DNA of 17,006 nucleotides from Acidisphaera sp035272265 (GCA_035272265.1 DATEQV010000334.1:1-17006), one strand, 5' to 3'. Shown: positions 1 through 13,537, counted from the first letter of the stretch. A program made the numbers and translations. Notes: a model not told the origin generated them from the letters alone.

Positions 1-129
1 GAGGCCTCGCGGGGCGGGGCGCTGTTCCCGCATTTGTATGGGCCGCTCGACCCGGCCGTGGTGGCCTGGGCGGTGCCTCTGCCGGTCGCCCCGGACGGGC
101 CGCGGTTCCCCGACCCCGCGCCGGGCTAG
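1..129 (+). CDS. DUF952-family protein, C-terminal fragment (5' end outside window)
   Basis: Frame 1 is open from the first base to a TAG at 127-129 and gives 42 residues beginning EASRGGALFPHLYGPLDP. The segment GALFPHLYGPL followed by an AVV-type stretch and a Pro-rich tail matches my memory of the C-terminal end of DUF952 proteins (about 110-120 residues, cytosolic, function not established). Only the last third is present, so no start or operon structure can be judged. It lies 123 bp upstream of rplK, where alphaproteobacteria usually have nusG. A chance open frame is possible because GC-rich DNA has few stops, but the family-like motif makes a real gene end more likely. Confidence 0.7.
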   Translation, partial: EASRGGALFPHLYGPLDPAVVAWAVPLPVAPDGPRFPDPAPG

Positions 130-185
130 ACAGGGCCGGGCCGATCCGCTAGACGCCGCCGCTCACCCGGAACGCGGGAGACGTG

Positions 186-201
186 GGGCGCCCTTGCGCC
201 C
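186..201 (+). other. Short hairpin in the rplK leader
   Basis: GGGCGC (186-191) and GCGCCC (196-201) form a perfect 6-bp stem with a CCTT loop, 51 bp before the rplK start. No T-tract follows, so it does not look like a terminator of the upstream DUF952 gene. It may be part of the rplK leader, where L1 represses translation in other bacteria, but I cannot identify an L1 binding site. At this GC content such a stem could arise by chance. Confidence 0.3.
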
Positions 202-252
202 AATCGTCGTTGGCACCGCGGTCCCCCAGGCCGCAAGGCAAAGGATACGGGG

Positions 253-687
253 ATGGCAAAGAAGATCGTCGGCTACATCAAGCTTCAGATACCGGCCGGC
301 AAGGCGAACCCGTCGCCGCCGGTGGGTCCCGCGCTCGGTCAGCGCGGGCTGAACATCCCGCAGTTCGTCAAGGAATTCAACGCGGCCACCCAGCAGATGG
401 AGCCGGGGATGCCGGTGCCGGTGGTCATCACCGCGTTCGCCGACCGCACCTTCAGCTTCATCCTCAAGACGCCGCCGAACACCTACTTCCTCAAGCGGGC
501 GGCGAAGATCGAGAAGGGCAGCCAGACCGTCGGCAAGGGCGCCCCCGTCGGCCGCGTCACCATGGACCAGCTGCGCGAGATCGCGGCGCAGAAGATGGTC
601 GACATGAACGCCAACGACGTCGACGGCGCCGTGCGGATGCTGATCGGCTCCGCCCGCTCGATGGGCCTGACCGTGGTGGAGGGCTGA
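253..687 (+). CDS. rplK: 50S ribosomal protein L11
   Basis: L11 binds 23S rRNA at the GTPase-associated centre, near where elongation factors act, and is needed for stringent-response signalling by RelA-type enzymes. The product is 144 residues, the usual length. The N-terminal domain carries the proline-rich PAGKANPSPPVGPALGQRG segment, the thiostrepton-site region, and the C-terminal RNA-binding domain ends with IGSARSMGLTVVEG. The ATG at 253 is supported by AAGGA at 242-246, six bases upstream. rplA follows after 3 bp, so the two are translationally close and surely co-transcribed. In other bacteria L1 feedback-represses this pair. nusG, the common upstream neighbour, is not present here. 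Confidence 0.98.
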   Translation: MAKKIVGYIKLQIPAGKANPSPPVGPALGQRGLNIPQFVKEFNAATQQMEPGMPVPVVITAFADRTFSFILKTPPNTYFLKRAAKIEKGSQTVGKGAPVGRVTMDQLREIAAQKMVDMNANDVDGAVRMLIGSARSMGLTVVEG

Positions 688-690
688 GCC

Positions 691-1386
691 ATGGCCCAGC
701 ACGGCAAGCGGCTGAAAAAGGCCGCCGAGGCGATCGACCGCGCCAAGGCCTACCCGCTCGACGAGGCGATCAAGCTCGTCAAGAAGAACGCGACGGCCAA
801 GTTCGACGAGACGATCGAGCTGGACATGAACCTCGGCATCGACCCGCGGCACGCCGACCAGATGGTGCGCGGGCTGATCAGCCTGCCGAACGGCACCGGC
901 AAGACGCTGCGGATCGGCGTGTTCGCCCGCGGCCCGAAGGCCGAAGAGGCGCAGGCGGCGGGCGCGGACGTGGTGGGGGCCGAGGACCTGGCCGAGAAGG
1001 TCCAGGCCGGCGACATCCAGTTCGACCGCTGCATCGCCACGCCCGACATGATGGCGCTGGTCGGGCGGCTGGGTAAGATTCTCGGCCCGCGCGGCCTGAT
1101 GCCGAACCCGCGCCTGGGCACGGTGACGATGGACGTGAAGGGCGCGGTGACGGCGGCCAAGGCCGGGCAGGTCGAGTTCCGCGCCGAGAAGGCGGGCATC
1201 ATCCATGCCGGGATCGGCAAGGCGAGCTTCGACGAGGCCAAGCTACTGGAGAACGTCCGCGCGCTGGCCGACGCGGTGATCAAGGCCAAGCCGTCGGGCG
1301 CCAAGGGGACCTACGTCCAGAAGGTGTCGCTGAGTTCGACGATGGGTCCGGGCGTGCGGGTCGATCCCGCGACGCTGACGGGCTGA
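691..1386 (+). CDS. rplA: 50S ribosomal protein L1
   Basis: L1 forms the mobile L1 stalk beside the ribosomal E site, helps release deacylated tRNA, and in many bacteria represses its own rplKA message. The 231-residue product has the family's usual length and signatures: MVRGLISLPNGTGK in domain I and LGPRGLMPNPRLGTVT in domain II, followed by the GQVEFRAEKAGIIHAGIGK segment of the returning domain I. The ATG lies 3 bp after the rplK stop, with GGAGG at 678-682 inside the end of rplK as ribosome binding site. A GC-rich hairpin begins about 20 bp after the stop, and a palindromic repeat follows it, so rplKA may end there or be processed there. Confidence 0.98.
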   Translation: MAQHGKRLKKAAEAIDRAKAYPLDEAIKLVKKNATAKFDETIELDMNLGIDPRHADQMVRGLISLPNGTGKTLRIGVFARGPKAEEAQAAGADVVGAEDLAEKVQAGDIQFDRCIATPDMMALVGRLGKILGPRGLMPNPRLGTVTMDVKGAVTAAKAGQVEFRAEKAGIIHAGIGKASFDEAKLLENVRALADAVIKAKPSGAKGTYVQKVSLSSTMGPGVRVDPATLTG

Positions 1387-1406
1387 GGGTTACGGCTTCC
1401 GCATTT

Positions 1407-1431
1407 GCCGCGCCTTTCAGGAGGGTGCGGC
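1407..1431 (+). other. Hairpin downstream of rplA
   Basis: Arms 1407-1415 and 1423-1431 pair over 9 bp with two G-T wobbles around a 7-base loop, starting 20 bp after the rplA stop. There is no T-tract, so it is a weak candidate for an intrinsic terminator and could instead protect the 3' end of the rplKA message or mark a processing site. Confidence 0.4.
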
Positions 1432-1435
1432 GAGT

Positions 1436-1475
1436 AGGAAGGCGTGGATGGTCCGCCTGCGCGGACCATGACGGG
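1436..1475 (+). repeat. Palindromic intergenic repeat, copy 1
   Basis: This 40-bp stretch recurs without a mismatch at 7360-7399. Its core is a perfect 9-bp stem, ATGGTCCGC (1448-1456) with GCGGACCAT (1461-1469), around a CTGC loop, bounded by GGCGTGG and GACGGG. Palindromes with CGTGGATG and CATGACG ends are, as I recall, common intergenic repeats in alphaproteobacteria. It sits between rplA and rplJ and would form a hairpin in either transcript direction. Confidence 0.85.
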
Positions 1476-1814
1476 TAGAGGGCGGGGCAAGACGTGCGCC
1501 GTCCGGTGTGAGTGACGAGATACGCCGTCCGGTTCGCCGGGGCGGTGGGCAGGGCGCGGTGGACGGTCACGTTCAGCGTGTCCCGAACCTGTCCGAGACC
1601 GCACGTGGTCCCCGCCTCCGGGCGGCACCTTAAGGGAGCCTCGGCTCCGCGCGCGGGAGATAGGGGATGCGGTCGGCCCTGCGTGAGCGGGACCCCGCTG
1701 CTCTGTTCTCTCTGACAGGCGAACCGGGCCGATGGCCGCCGATGCGGGCGGGCTTCGGCCCTTGGGCAACCCGGCCCCGGGCGATCGTCGCCTTGGGCCA
1801 GAAGGAGACGGGAC

Positions 1815-2354
1815 GTGGACCGGACGGAAAAGACCGCGTTCGTCGCCTCGCTCGCGGCGGTGTTTGCCGAGACGTCGATGGTCGTCGTCAGCCACAACAA
1901 GGGGCTGACAGTGGCCGAAGTGACGGATCTGCGGCGCCGGATGCGGGCGGCAGGGGCGACATTCAAGGTCGCGAAGAACCGGCTGGCTACGCTCGCTTTG
2001 GACGGGACCCGGTTCGACGGCATCAAGCCCATGCTGAAGGGACCGACCGCGCTCGCGTGGTCGACCGACCCGGTGGCGGTGGCGAAGACGGCCGTCGAGT
2101 TCGCCAGGACCAACGAGAAGTTCGTGCTGCTCGGCGGCGCGCTCGGCACCCAGACGCTCAATGCGGACGGGGTCAAGGCGCTGGCGGAGCTGCCGAGCCT
2201 GGACGAGCTGCGCGCCCGCCTGGTGGGGATGATCCAGACCCCCGCCACGCGGATCGCCGGCGTGCTCCAGGCCCCGGCCGGACAGCTCGCAAGGGTCTTC
2301 GGGGCCTACGCCAAGGCGGGAGGCGAGTCGGAAGAGTCGGCCGAGGCCGCCTGA
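1815..2354 (+). CDS. rplJ: 50S ribosomal protein L10
   Basis: L10 anchors the L7/L12 dimers at the base of the ribosomal stalk, which recruits translation GTPases. The product is 179 residues, normal for alphaproteobacteria. The N-terminal rRNA-binding part shows VVVSHNKGLTVAEVTDLRRR and the AGATFKVAKNRLA motif; the C-terminal helix that carries L7/L12 ends in a region rich in Ala, Gly and Glu. The start is a GTG at 1815, with AGGAG (1803-1807) seven bases upstream; no ATG lies nearby in frame, and the product aligns with the family from its first residues (MDRTEK). rplL follows after 93 bp, the standard pairing. A long leader precedes it. Confidence 0.97.
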   Translation: MDRTEKTAFVASLAAVFAETSMVVVSHNKGLTVAEVTDLRRRMRAAGATFKVAKNRLATLALDGTRFDGIKPMLKGPTALAWSTDPVAVAKTAVEFARTNEKFVLLGGALGTQTLNADGVKALAELPSLDELRARLVGMIQTPATRIAGVLQAPAGQLARVFGAYAKAGGESEESAEAA

Positions 2355-2447
2355 CGGCGGGCGCGGCGAACCGCCGGGTTTCTAGCTGTCAAGCGAAATC
2401 CGGCTTGAACGGATGCAATCAGGGTCCTAGTTAGGGAACACACGAAC

Positions 2448-2831
2448 ATGGCCGATCTACAAAAGCTGGTGGACGAGCTGTCCAGCCTGACCGTGCTGGA
2501 AGCTGCCGAGCTTTCCAAGCTCCTCGAGGAGAAGTGGGGCGTGTCCGCTGCTGCGCCGGTCGCGGTGGCGGCAGCACCTGCCGGCGGCGGCGCGGCAGCC
2601 GCGGCGCCGGTCGAGGAGCAGACCGAGTTCACCGTCATCCTCGCCAAGGCGGGTGACAAGAAGATTAACGTCATCAAGGAGATCCGGGCGATCACCGGAC
2701 TTGGCCTGAAGGAGGCCAAGGATCTCGTCGAGGGCGCGCCGAAGACCGTCAAGGAAGGCGTGAACAAGGACGAGGCGGCGAAGATCAGGAAGATTCTCGA
2801 AGAGCAGGGCGCGGCTGTCGAGGTCAAGTAA
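2448..2831 (+). CDS. rplL: 50S ribosomal protein L7/L12
   Basis: L7/L12 is the multicopy stalk protein that contacts EF-Tu, EF-G and other GTPases and stimulates GTP hydrolysis. The 127-residue product has the three expected parts: an N-terminal dimerisation and L10-binding helix region (about 1-33, LQKLVDELSSLTVLEAAEL), an Ala/Gly/Pro-rich flexible hinge (about 36-58), and the globular C-terminal domain (about 60-127) with KKINVIKEIRAITGLGLKEA and a closing GAAVEVK. AGGGA at 2433-2437 lies ten bases before the ATG. It is the last gene of the rplJL pair and is separated from rpoB by 181 bp holding two strong hairpins, suggesting stalk protein and polymerase are made in different amounts from one operon. 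Confidence 0.98.
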   Translation: MADLQKLVDELSSLTVLEAAELSKLLEEKWGVSAAAPVAVAAAPAGGGAAAAAPVEEQTEFTVILAKAGDKKINVIKEIRAITGLGLKEAKDLVEGAPKTVKEGVNKDEAAKIRKILEEQGAAVEVK

Positions 2832-2846
2832 GTCAAACCCGGATCG

Positions 2847-2872
2847 GCGCGGCGGGCTGCAGCCCGCTGCGC
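2847..2872 (+). other. Hairpin 1 in the rplL-rpoB gap
   Basis: Arms 2847-2857 and 2862-2872 form an 11-bp stem with one G-T wobble and a TGCA loop, 15 bp after the rplL stop. No T-run follows. With the second hairpin at 2905-2938 it is a candidate partial terminator or RNA-processing site between rplL and rpoB, where E. coli has both an attenuator and an RNase III site. Confidence 0.5.
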
Positions 2873-2904
2873 ATGTCTGGGCGGCATAGGCCGAACTGGT
2901 AGGC

Positions 2905-2938
2905 GACGGGCGGGAATCGAGGCGATTCCCGCCCCGTC
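2905..2938 (+). terminator. Hairpin 2 in the rplL-rpoB gap, candidate attenuator
   Basis: GACGGGCGGGAATCG (2905-2919) pairs with CGATTCCCGCCCCGTC (2923-2938): a 15-bp stem with a single bulged base and a 3-base AGG loop. The sequence after it (AGCCGTTTGGCGTTTCG) has only short T-runs, so it would be a leaky terminator at best. The position just before rpoB suits attenuation of polymerase genes relative to ribosomal proteins, or cleavage of the joint message. This function is inferred from position and stem strength. Confidence 0.5.
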
Positions 2939-3012
2939 AGCCGTTTGGCGTTTCGATGCGGCCCCGGTTCCCGGGGTAACGAGTTGCGGGTGGTAGGGGC
3001 AGCGGACGATAC

Positions 3013-7185
<4,173 letters not shown>

Positions 7186-7216
7186 TTGCGGTTGGGTCTG
7201 TTGTCCGTTCCTCTCA

Positions 7217-7287
7217 CGTCATGGTCCGCCCCCGGGCTGCGCCGAAGGCGCACCCGAGGACAGGCTCCGGCGGACCATCCACGCCTT
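7217..7287 (-). repeat. Expanded inverted relative of the palindromic repeat
   Basis: Read on the minus strand, this element begins AAGGCGTGGATGGTCCGCC and ends GGCGGACCATGACG, the same ends as the 40-bp repeats at 1436-1475 and 7360-7399. Between the arms it holds an extra segment with its own hairpin (GGGCTGCGCC / GGCGCACCC on the plus strand, about 7234-7254). ATGGTCCGCC (7221-7230) pairs with GGCGGACCAT (7269-7278 area). It lies in opposite orientation to the copy 70 bp downstream, so the two can also pair with each other. Confidence 0.75.
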
Positions 7288-7293
7288 TGGCAG

Positions 7294-7314
7294 CCGCGTG
7301 AAAGAAACACGCGG
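7294..7314 (+). other. Perfect hairpin in the rpoB-rpoC gap
   Basis: CCGCGTG (7294-7300) and CACGCGG (7308-7314) form a perfect 7-bp stem around a purine-only AAAGAAA loop. A second tight GC stem (CCGCGC/GCGCGG, 7318-7331) follows directly. No T-run follows either, so they look like message-processing or stability structures rather than terminators. Confidence 0.5.
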
Positions 7315-7359
7315 GTGCCGCGCCTGCGCGGGACGTTAAGGTTGCGTTCGTGGACGGGA

Positions 7360-7399
7360 AGGAAGGCGTGGATGGTCCGCCTGCGCGGACCATGACGGG
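7360..7399 (+). repeat. Palindromic intergenic repeat, copy 2
   Basis: Identical over 40 bp to 1436-1475. The 9-bp stem is 7372-7380 with 7385-7393 around CTGC. It lies 63 bp before the rpoC start and is followed by a small AAGTC/GACTT palindrome (7405-7416) running into five T's (7415-7419). Perfect identity between copies about 6 kb apart suggests recent spread or strong conservation of this element. Confidence 0.85.
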
Positions 7400-7462
7400 G
7401 ACCCAAGTCGTGACTTTTTCCTTTGCAACGGCTGCTACGGGGCGGCCGGAAAGGGCGAGTGA

Positions 7463-11626
<4,164 letters not shown>

Positions 11627-11650
11627 CCTCGGCGGTCGCTTCGGACTGGC

Positions 11651-11690
11651 GCGCCGTGGCCGGGGAACCGGCTACGGCGCAGCTTTCTTG
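11651..11690 (+). terminator. Intrinsic terminator of the rpoBC operon
   Basis: GCGCCGTGGCCGG (11651-11663) and CCGGCTACGGCGC (11668-11680) pair over 13 bp with one G-T wobble around a GGAA tetraloop, followed by AGCTTTCTTGT. It starts 25 bp after the rpoC stop and fits Rho-independent termination, with a modest T-tract. Confidence 0.8.
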
Positions 11691-11740
11691 TGCGGGTTGC
11701 TGTGGAAGACGGCGTCAGGGACGCTTAGCATTGCAACGCG

Positions 11741-12139
11741 ATGTCACGCGAGAACGTCAGGCTTGATTGGATCAGCGCCATGCTGCGCACGATCCAGGCC
11801 GAGCAGCGCTCGATGCGTGATGAAAACGAGCTCCTTCGCAAGACCGTCTTGGAGGTGATCAGGTTGCTCGGAGACCGGATCGGCAGCGTCGAGGCGCTGA
11901 TCGAAGCCAAGATCGAGGAATCCGAGGGGAAGGTGGACGCCCGGATCGATCGGCTGGAAGCGAAGATCGACGGGTTGGACGGTCGGGCCGATCGGCTAGA
12001 GGCGAAGATCGACGGGTTGGACGGTCGGGCCGATCGGCTGGAAGCGAAGATCGACGGGTTGGACGGTCGGGCCGATCGGCTGGAAGCCGTCATGAACGTA
12101 CGGTTCGACGCGCTTGAACGGCGGCTCGGCGGCGGCTGA
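11741..12139 (+). CDS. Small coiled-coil protein with tandem heptad repeats
   Basis: I do not recognise a named family. The 132-residue product is hydrophilic, with no signal peptide or membrane segment, and is predicted almost wholly alpha-helical. Residues about 70-116 contain RLEAKIDGLDGRAD repeated three times, plus a fourth partial copy. Each unit is 14 residues, two heptads with Leu and Ile in a/d-type positions, so a coiled-coil oligomer is likely. The N-terminal half (SAMLRTIQAEQRSMRDENEL) looks heptad-like too. The DNA repeat is 42 bp and nearly exact. No clear ribosome binding site precedes the ATG at 11741; an in-frame ATG at 11780 is an alternative. It follows the rpoC terminator, so it needs its own promoter. 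A role in scaffolding is only a guess. Confidence 0.6.
   Translation: MSRENVRLDWISAMLRTIQAEQRSMRDENELLRKTVLEVIRLLGDRIGSVEALIEAKIEESEGKVDARIDRLEAKIDGLDGRADRLEAKIDGLDGRADRLEAKIDGLDGRADRLEAVMNVRFDALERRLGGG
11948..12087 (+). repeat. 42-bp tandem repeat, 3 full copies plus 14 bp
   Basis: Units start at 11948, 11990 and 12032, with a 14-base partial copy at 12074-12087. The period of 42 bp keeps the reading frame and encodes 14 residues, two helical heptads. Copy 2 differs from the others only by synonymous changes (CTAGAG for CTGGAA). This near identity at DNA level points to recent expansion by slippage or unequal recombination, so copy number probably varies between strains. Confidence 0.95.
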
Positions 12140-12197
12140 CCGCCGGGCCGGTCGGCGGCCAGTCCGTCGCTCCGGATGACATCGTCGCATCACAAAG

Positions 12198-12226
12198 CGG
12201 GCCGGCCGCAGGCAGCAGCCGGCCCG
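12198..12226 (-). terminator. Terminator of the minus-strand small exported-protein gene
   Basis: CGGGCCGGC (12198-12206) and GCCGGCCCG (12218-12226) form a perfect 9-bp stem with an 11-base loop. On the minus strand it starts 22 bp after the stop codon at 12249 and is followed by CTTTGTG. The T-run is short, so efficiency is uncertain. It may also stop transcripts arriving from the plus-strand coiled-coil gene. Confidence 0.55.
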
Positions 12227-12248
12227 ATTGCGGTTGTCGCCGAAGCGG

Positions 12249-12557
12249 TCAGCGGGCGGCGACGTTGGCGGCGGGCTGGGCGTCGAGGTCGGCGGCGGTC
12301 ATGCCGGTCAGCACCACACGGCCGGCCTGCACCGACAGTGCCGACGCGGGGATAGAGACAAGGTGGAAGCCGGGGTGGAACATCAGGCCGTCCGAGACGG
12401 TGGCGCTGCCCTGGCCGATCGCGGTCAGGCCGCCGACGATCTCGCCCTGCTGGTCGTAGACGAAACGGCCGACGTCGGCGGCGGTGGGCTCGGCGGCGAA
12501 GGCGGCGGCGCTGGTCAGCAGCGTGGCGGCGGCGAACAGCGTGGCGATGGTCTTCAT
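12249..12557 (-). CDS. Small exported protein, PRC-barrel-like
   Basis: The 102-residue product starts MKTIATLFAAATLLTSAAAF, a clear Sec signal peptide with one positive charge, a hydrophobic core and an AFA cleavage motif at residues 19-21. The mature part is about 80 residues, probably periplasmic. Its VGRFVYDQQGEIVGGLTAIG segment and the following short beta-rich stretches resemble small PRC-barrel proteins, but I place it there only tentatively. No cysteines or catalytic motif are visible. The start is well supported: AAGGAG on the minus strand (12566-12571) lies eight bases from the ATG. It is divergent from the TetR-family gene across 182 bp holding a candidate operator, so that regulator probably represses it. 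Function is unknown. Confidence 0.8.
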   Translation of the reverse strand: MKTIATLFAAATLLTSAAAFAAEPTAADVGRFVYDQQGEIVGGLTAIGQGSATVSDGLMFHPGFHLVSIPASALSVQAGRVVLTGMTAADLDAQPAANVAAR

Positions 12558-12639
12558 GACTGTCTCTCCTTGCTGGCCCGCTCGCGGCGGGTGCGGGGTG
12601 GATCCCTCGGCCAGCGCCTATCTTGACGCTGCGCAGATA

Positions 12640-12668
12640 GATCTAGGAGACCATCTGCACGCCGTCAA
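12640..12668 (-). promoter_or_regulatory. Candidate promoter of the small exported-protein gene
   Basis: On the minus strand, TTGACG (12663-12668) and TAGATC (12640-12645) are separated by 17 bases, fitting sigma-70 spacing. The -35 is a 5/6 match; the -10 is weak (3/6). It would start a transcript about 75 bases before the ATG at 12557. The -35 lies inside the inverted repeat at 12660-12685. Confidence 0.4.
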
Positions 12669-12685
12669 CATAAAAGTTAACGGCG
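12660..12685. promoter_or_regulatory. Inverted repeat, candidate TetR-family operator
   Basis: CGCCGTCAAC (12660-12669) and GTTAACGGCG (12676-12685) are 10-base arms matching at 9 of 10 positions around an AT-only ATAAAA spacer. It lies in the 182-bp divergent region, 55 bp before the regulator's ATG, and overlaps the candidate -35 of the exported-protein gene. Size, symmetry and place are typical of operators bound by a TetR-family dimer. That the neighbouring regulator binds it is inferred. Confidence 0.6.
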
Positions 12686-12739
12686 TTCAGATTTTCTTGG
12701 CCGTGGCGCGATCACGGTTCGGAGAGCAAGAGTGACAGG

Positions 12740-13414
12740 ATGAGCGGGGCGAAACGGGACACCTACCACCATGGCAATCTGCGCGAGGCGCTGATCGAGA
12801 CGGCGCTGGAACTGCTCGCCGAGCGTGGGACCGAGGGGTTCACCCTTCGCGAGTGCGCCCGCCGGCTCGGCGTGTCCGCGACCGCAGCGAGCCATCACTT
12901 CGGCGACGTCAACGGCCTGTTTACCGCGATCGCGGTGCGCGGGTTCCGCGCGCTGGCATGCTCGCTGAAGGAGGAGGTCGCGTCGGCCGAGGCGAAGGGG
13001 GCGGACCGGCTGGGCCGGCTGCGGGAGATCTGCGAGGGATACCTGCTCTTCGCGCATCACAACCCCGACCTGTACCGCATCACCTTCGGCAAGCTGATCA
13101 AGCGGGTCGATCCGGAGATGGCGGAGGCGTCGATGGCCGCCTTCCGCAGCTTCGCGGCGGAGGTTGCGTTGGCGGGCGGGGTTCCGGCCGACGGCGACCC
13201 GGACGCGGTCAAGCGTCTCACCAATGTCGCCTGGGCAGCCCTGCATGGGATGGCCATGCTGGCGATCGACGGACGGCTGACGTTCATGCTGCGCGGCGAG
13301 ACCGTGCGCGGGCTGGACGCGTTTGAAATCGAGTTCGTCGAGACGCTGACGAGGCTGATTTCCGACGGCGGAAAACCATCCCTGCTGCTTGACTTGGCAG
13401 GGTCGCGCTCGTAG
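12740..13414 (+). CDS. TetR/AcrR-family transcriptional regulator
   Basis: The 224-residue product is a one-domain-plus-sensor repressor. The N-terminal DNA-binding domain (about residues 9-60) begins YHHGNLREALIETALELLAE and has the helix-turn-helix TLRECARRLGVSATAASHHF, with the recognition helix near 46-54. The YHHGNLREALI opening and the C-terminal WAALHGMAML (about 164-173) suggest the subgroup with a WHG-type ligand domain. The ligand is unknown. The ATG at 12740 keeps the full HTH; its ribosome binding site is weak (GGAGAG at 12721-12726, rather distant). It is divergent from the small exported-protein gene and probably controls that gene and itself through the inverted repeat at 12660-12685. 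It is not functionally tied to the flanking rpoC or rpsL genes. Confidence 0.93.
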   Translation: MSGAKRDTYHHGNLREALIETALELLAERGTEGFTLRECARRLGVSATAASHHFGDVNGLFTAIAVRGFRALACSLKEEVASAEAKGADRLGRLREICEGYLLFAHHNPDLYRITFGKLIKRVDPEMAEASMAAFRSFAAEVALAGGVPADGDPDAVKRLTNVAWAALHGMAMLAIDGRLTFMLRGETVRGLDAFEIEFVETLTRLISDGGKPSLLLDLAGSRS

Positions 13415-13430
13415 GTATCGCGCCCTCGGT

Positions 13431-13458
13431 CGCCCCCGTCGTCTGTCGTGGCGGGGCG
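13431..13458 (+). terminator. Weak terminator candidate after the TetR-family gene
   Basis: CGCCCC (13431-13436) and GGGGCG (13453-13458) can pair over 6 bp around a 16-base loop, followed by CCGTCGTTT. The position, 16 bp after the stop, is right, but the stem is short, the loop long and the T-run poor. Confidence 0.25.
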
Positions 13459-13537
13459 CCGTCGTTTAGCAGGCCAGGACGCATGCGGCGCCGCCCCGGA
13501 TCATCCGTCCGGCGGCCCAGGCCACATGTCAGCCGTC

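Larger units (their letters stand above)
1387..1814 (+). promoter_or_regulatory. Long rplA-rplJ intergenic region, probable rplJ leader
   Basis: No convincing gene lies in these 428 bp. From 5' to 3' it holds a 9-bp-stem hairpin (1407-1431), the 40-bp palindromic repeat (1436-1475), an 11-bp direct repeat CGCCGTCCGGT at 1497-1507 and 1523-1533, a GGAGC/GCTCC hairpin (1635-1648), a GGGC-TTCG-GCCC tetraloop hairpin (1750-1761) and a GGCGA/TCGCC hairpin (1780-1792). The last sits just before the rplJ ribosome binding site GAAGGAG. In other bacteria a long rplJ leader binds the L10-L12 complex and represses translation; the placement fits, but I could not match the conserved leader fold by eye. 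No convincing sigma-70 promoter was found, though one may be here. Confidence 0.45.

Noticed and set aside
1512..1715. Short open frame of 67 codons in the rplA-rplJ gap
   Set aside because: No ribosome binding site, no family resemblance, and the region is better explained as a structured leader.
1667..2434. Plus-strand open frame in another frame over rplJ and its leader
   Set aside because: Composition is Arg/Gly/Pro-rich without any family resemblance, and it overlaps the convincing rplJ reading frame nearly completely.
11948..12087. Tandem 42-bp units as a CRISPR or regulatory iteron array
   Set aside because: Units are contiguous without spacers, keep the reading frame, and vary only synonymously, which fits a repeat within a coding sequence.
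12140..12160. CCGCCG/CGGCGG hairpin (12140-12145 with 12153-12158) as terminator of the coiled-coil gene
   Set aside because: Only 6 bp and no T-tract; the stem abuts the stop codon. Not strong enough to list as a terminator.
12228..12626. Plus-strand open frame opposite the small exported-protein gene
   Set aside because: The minus-strand frame has a textbook signal peptide and ribosome binding site. The plus-strand frame is a Gly/Arg-rich shadow that runs through the divergent promoter region.
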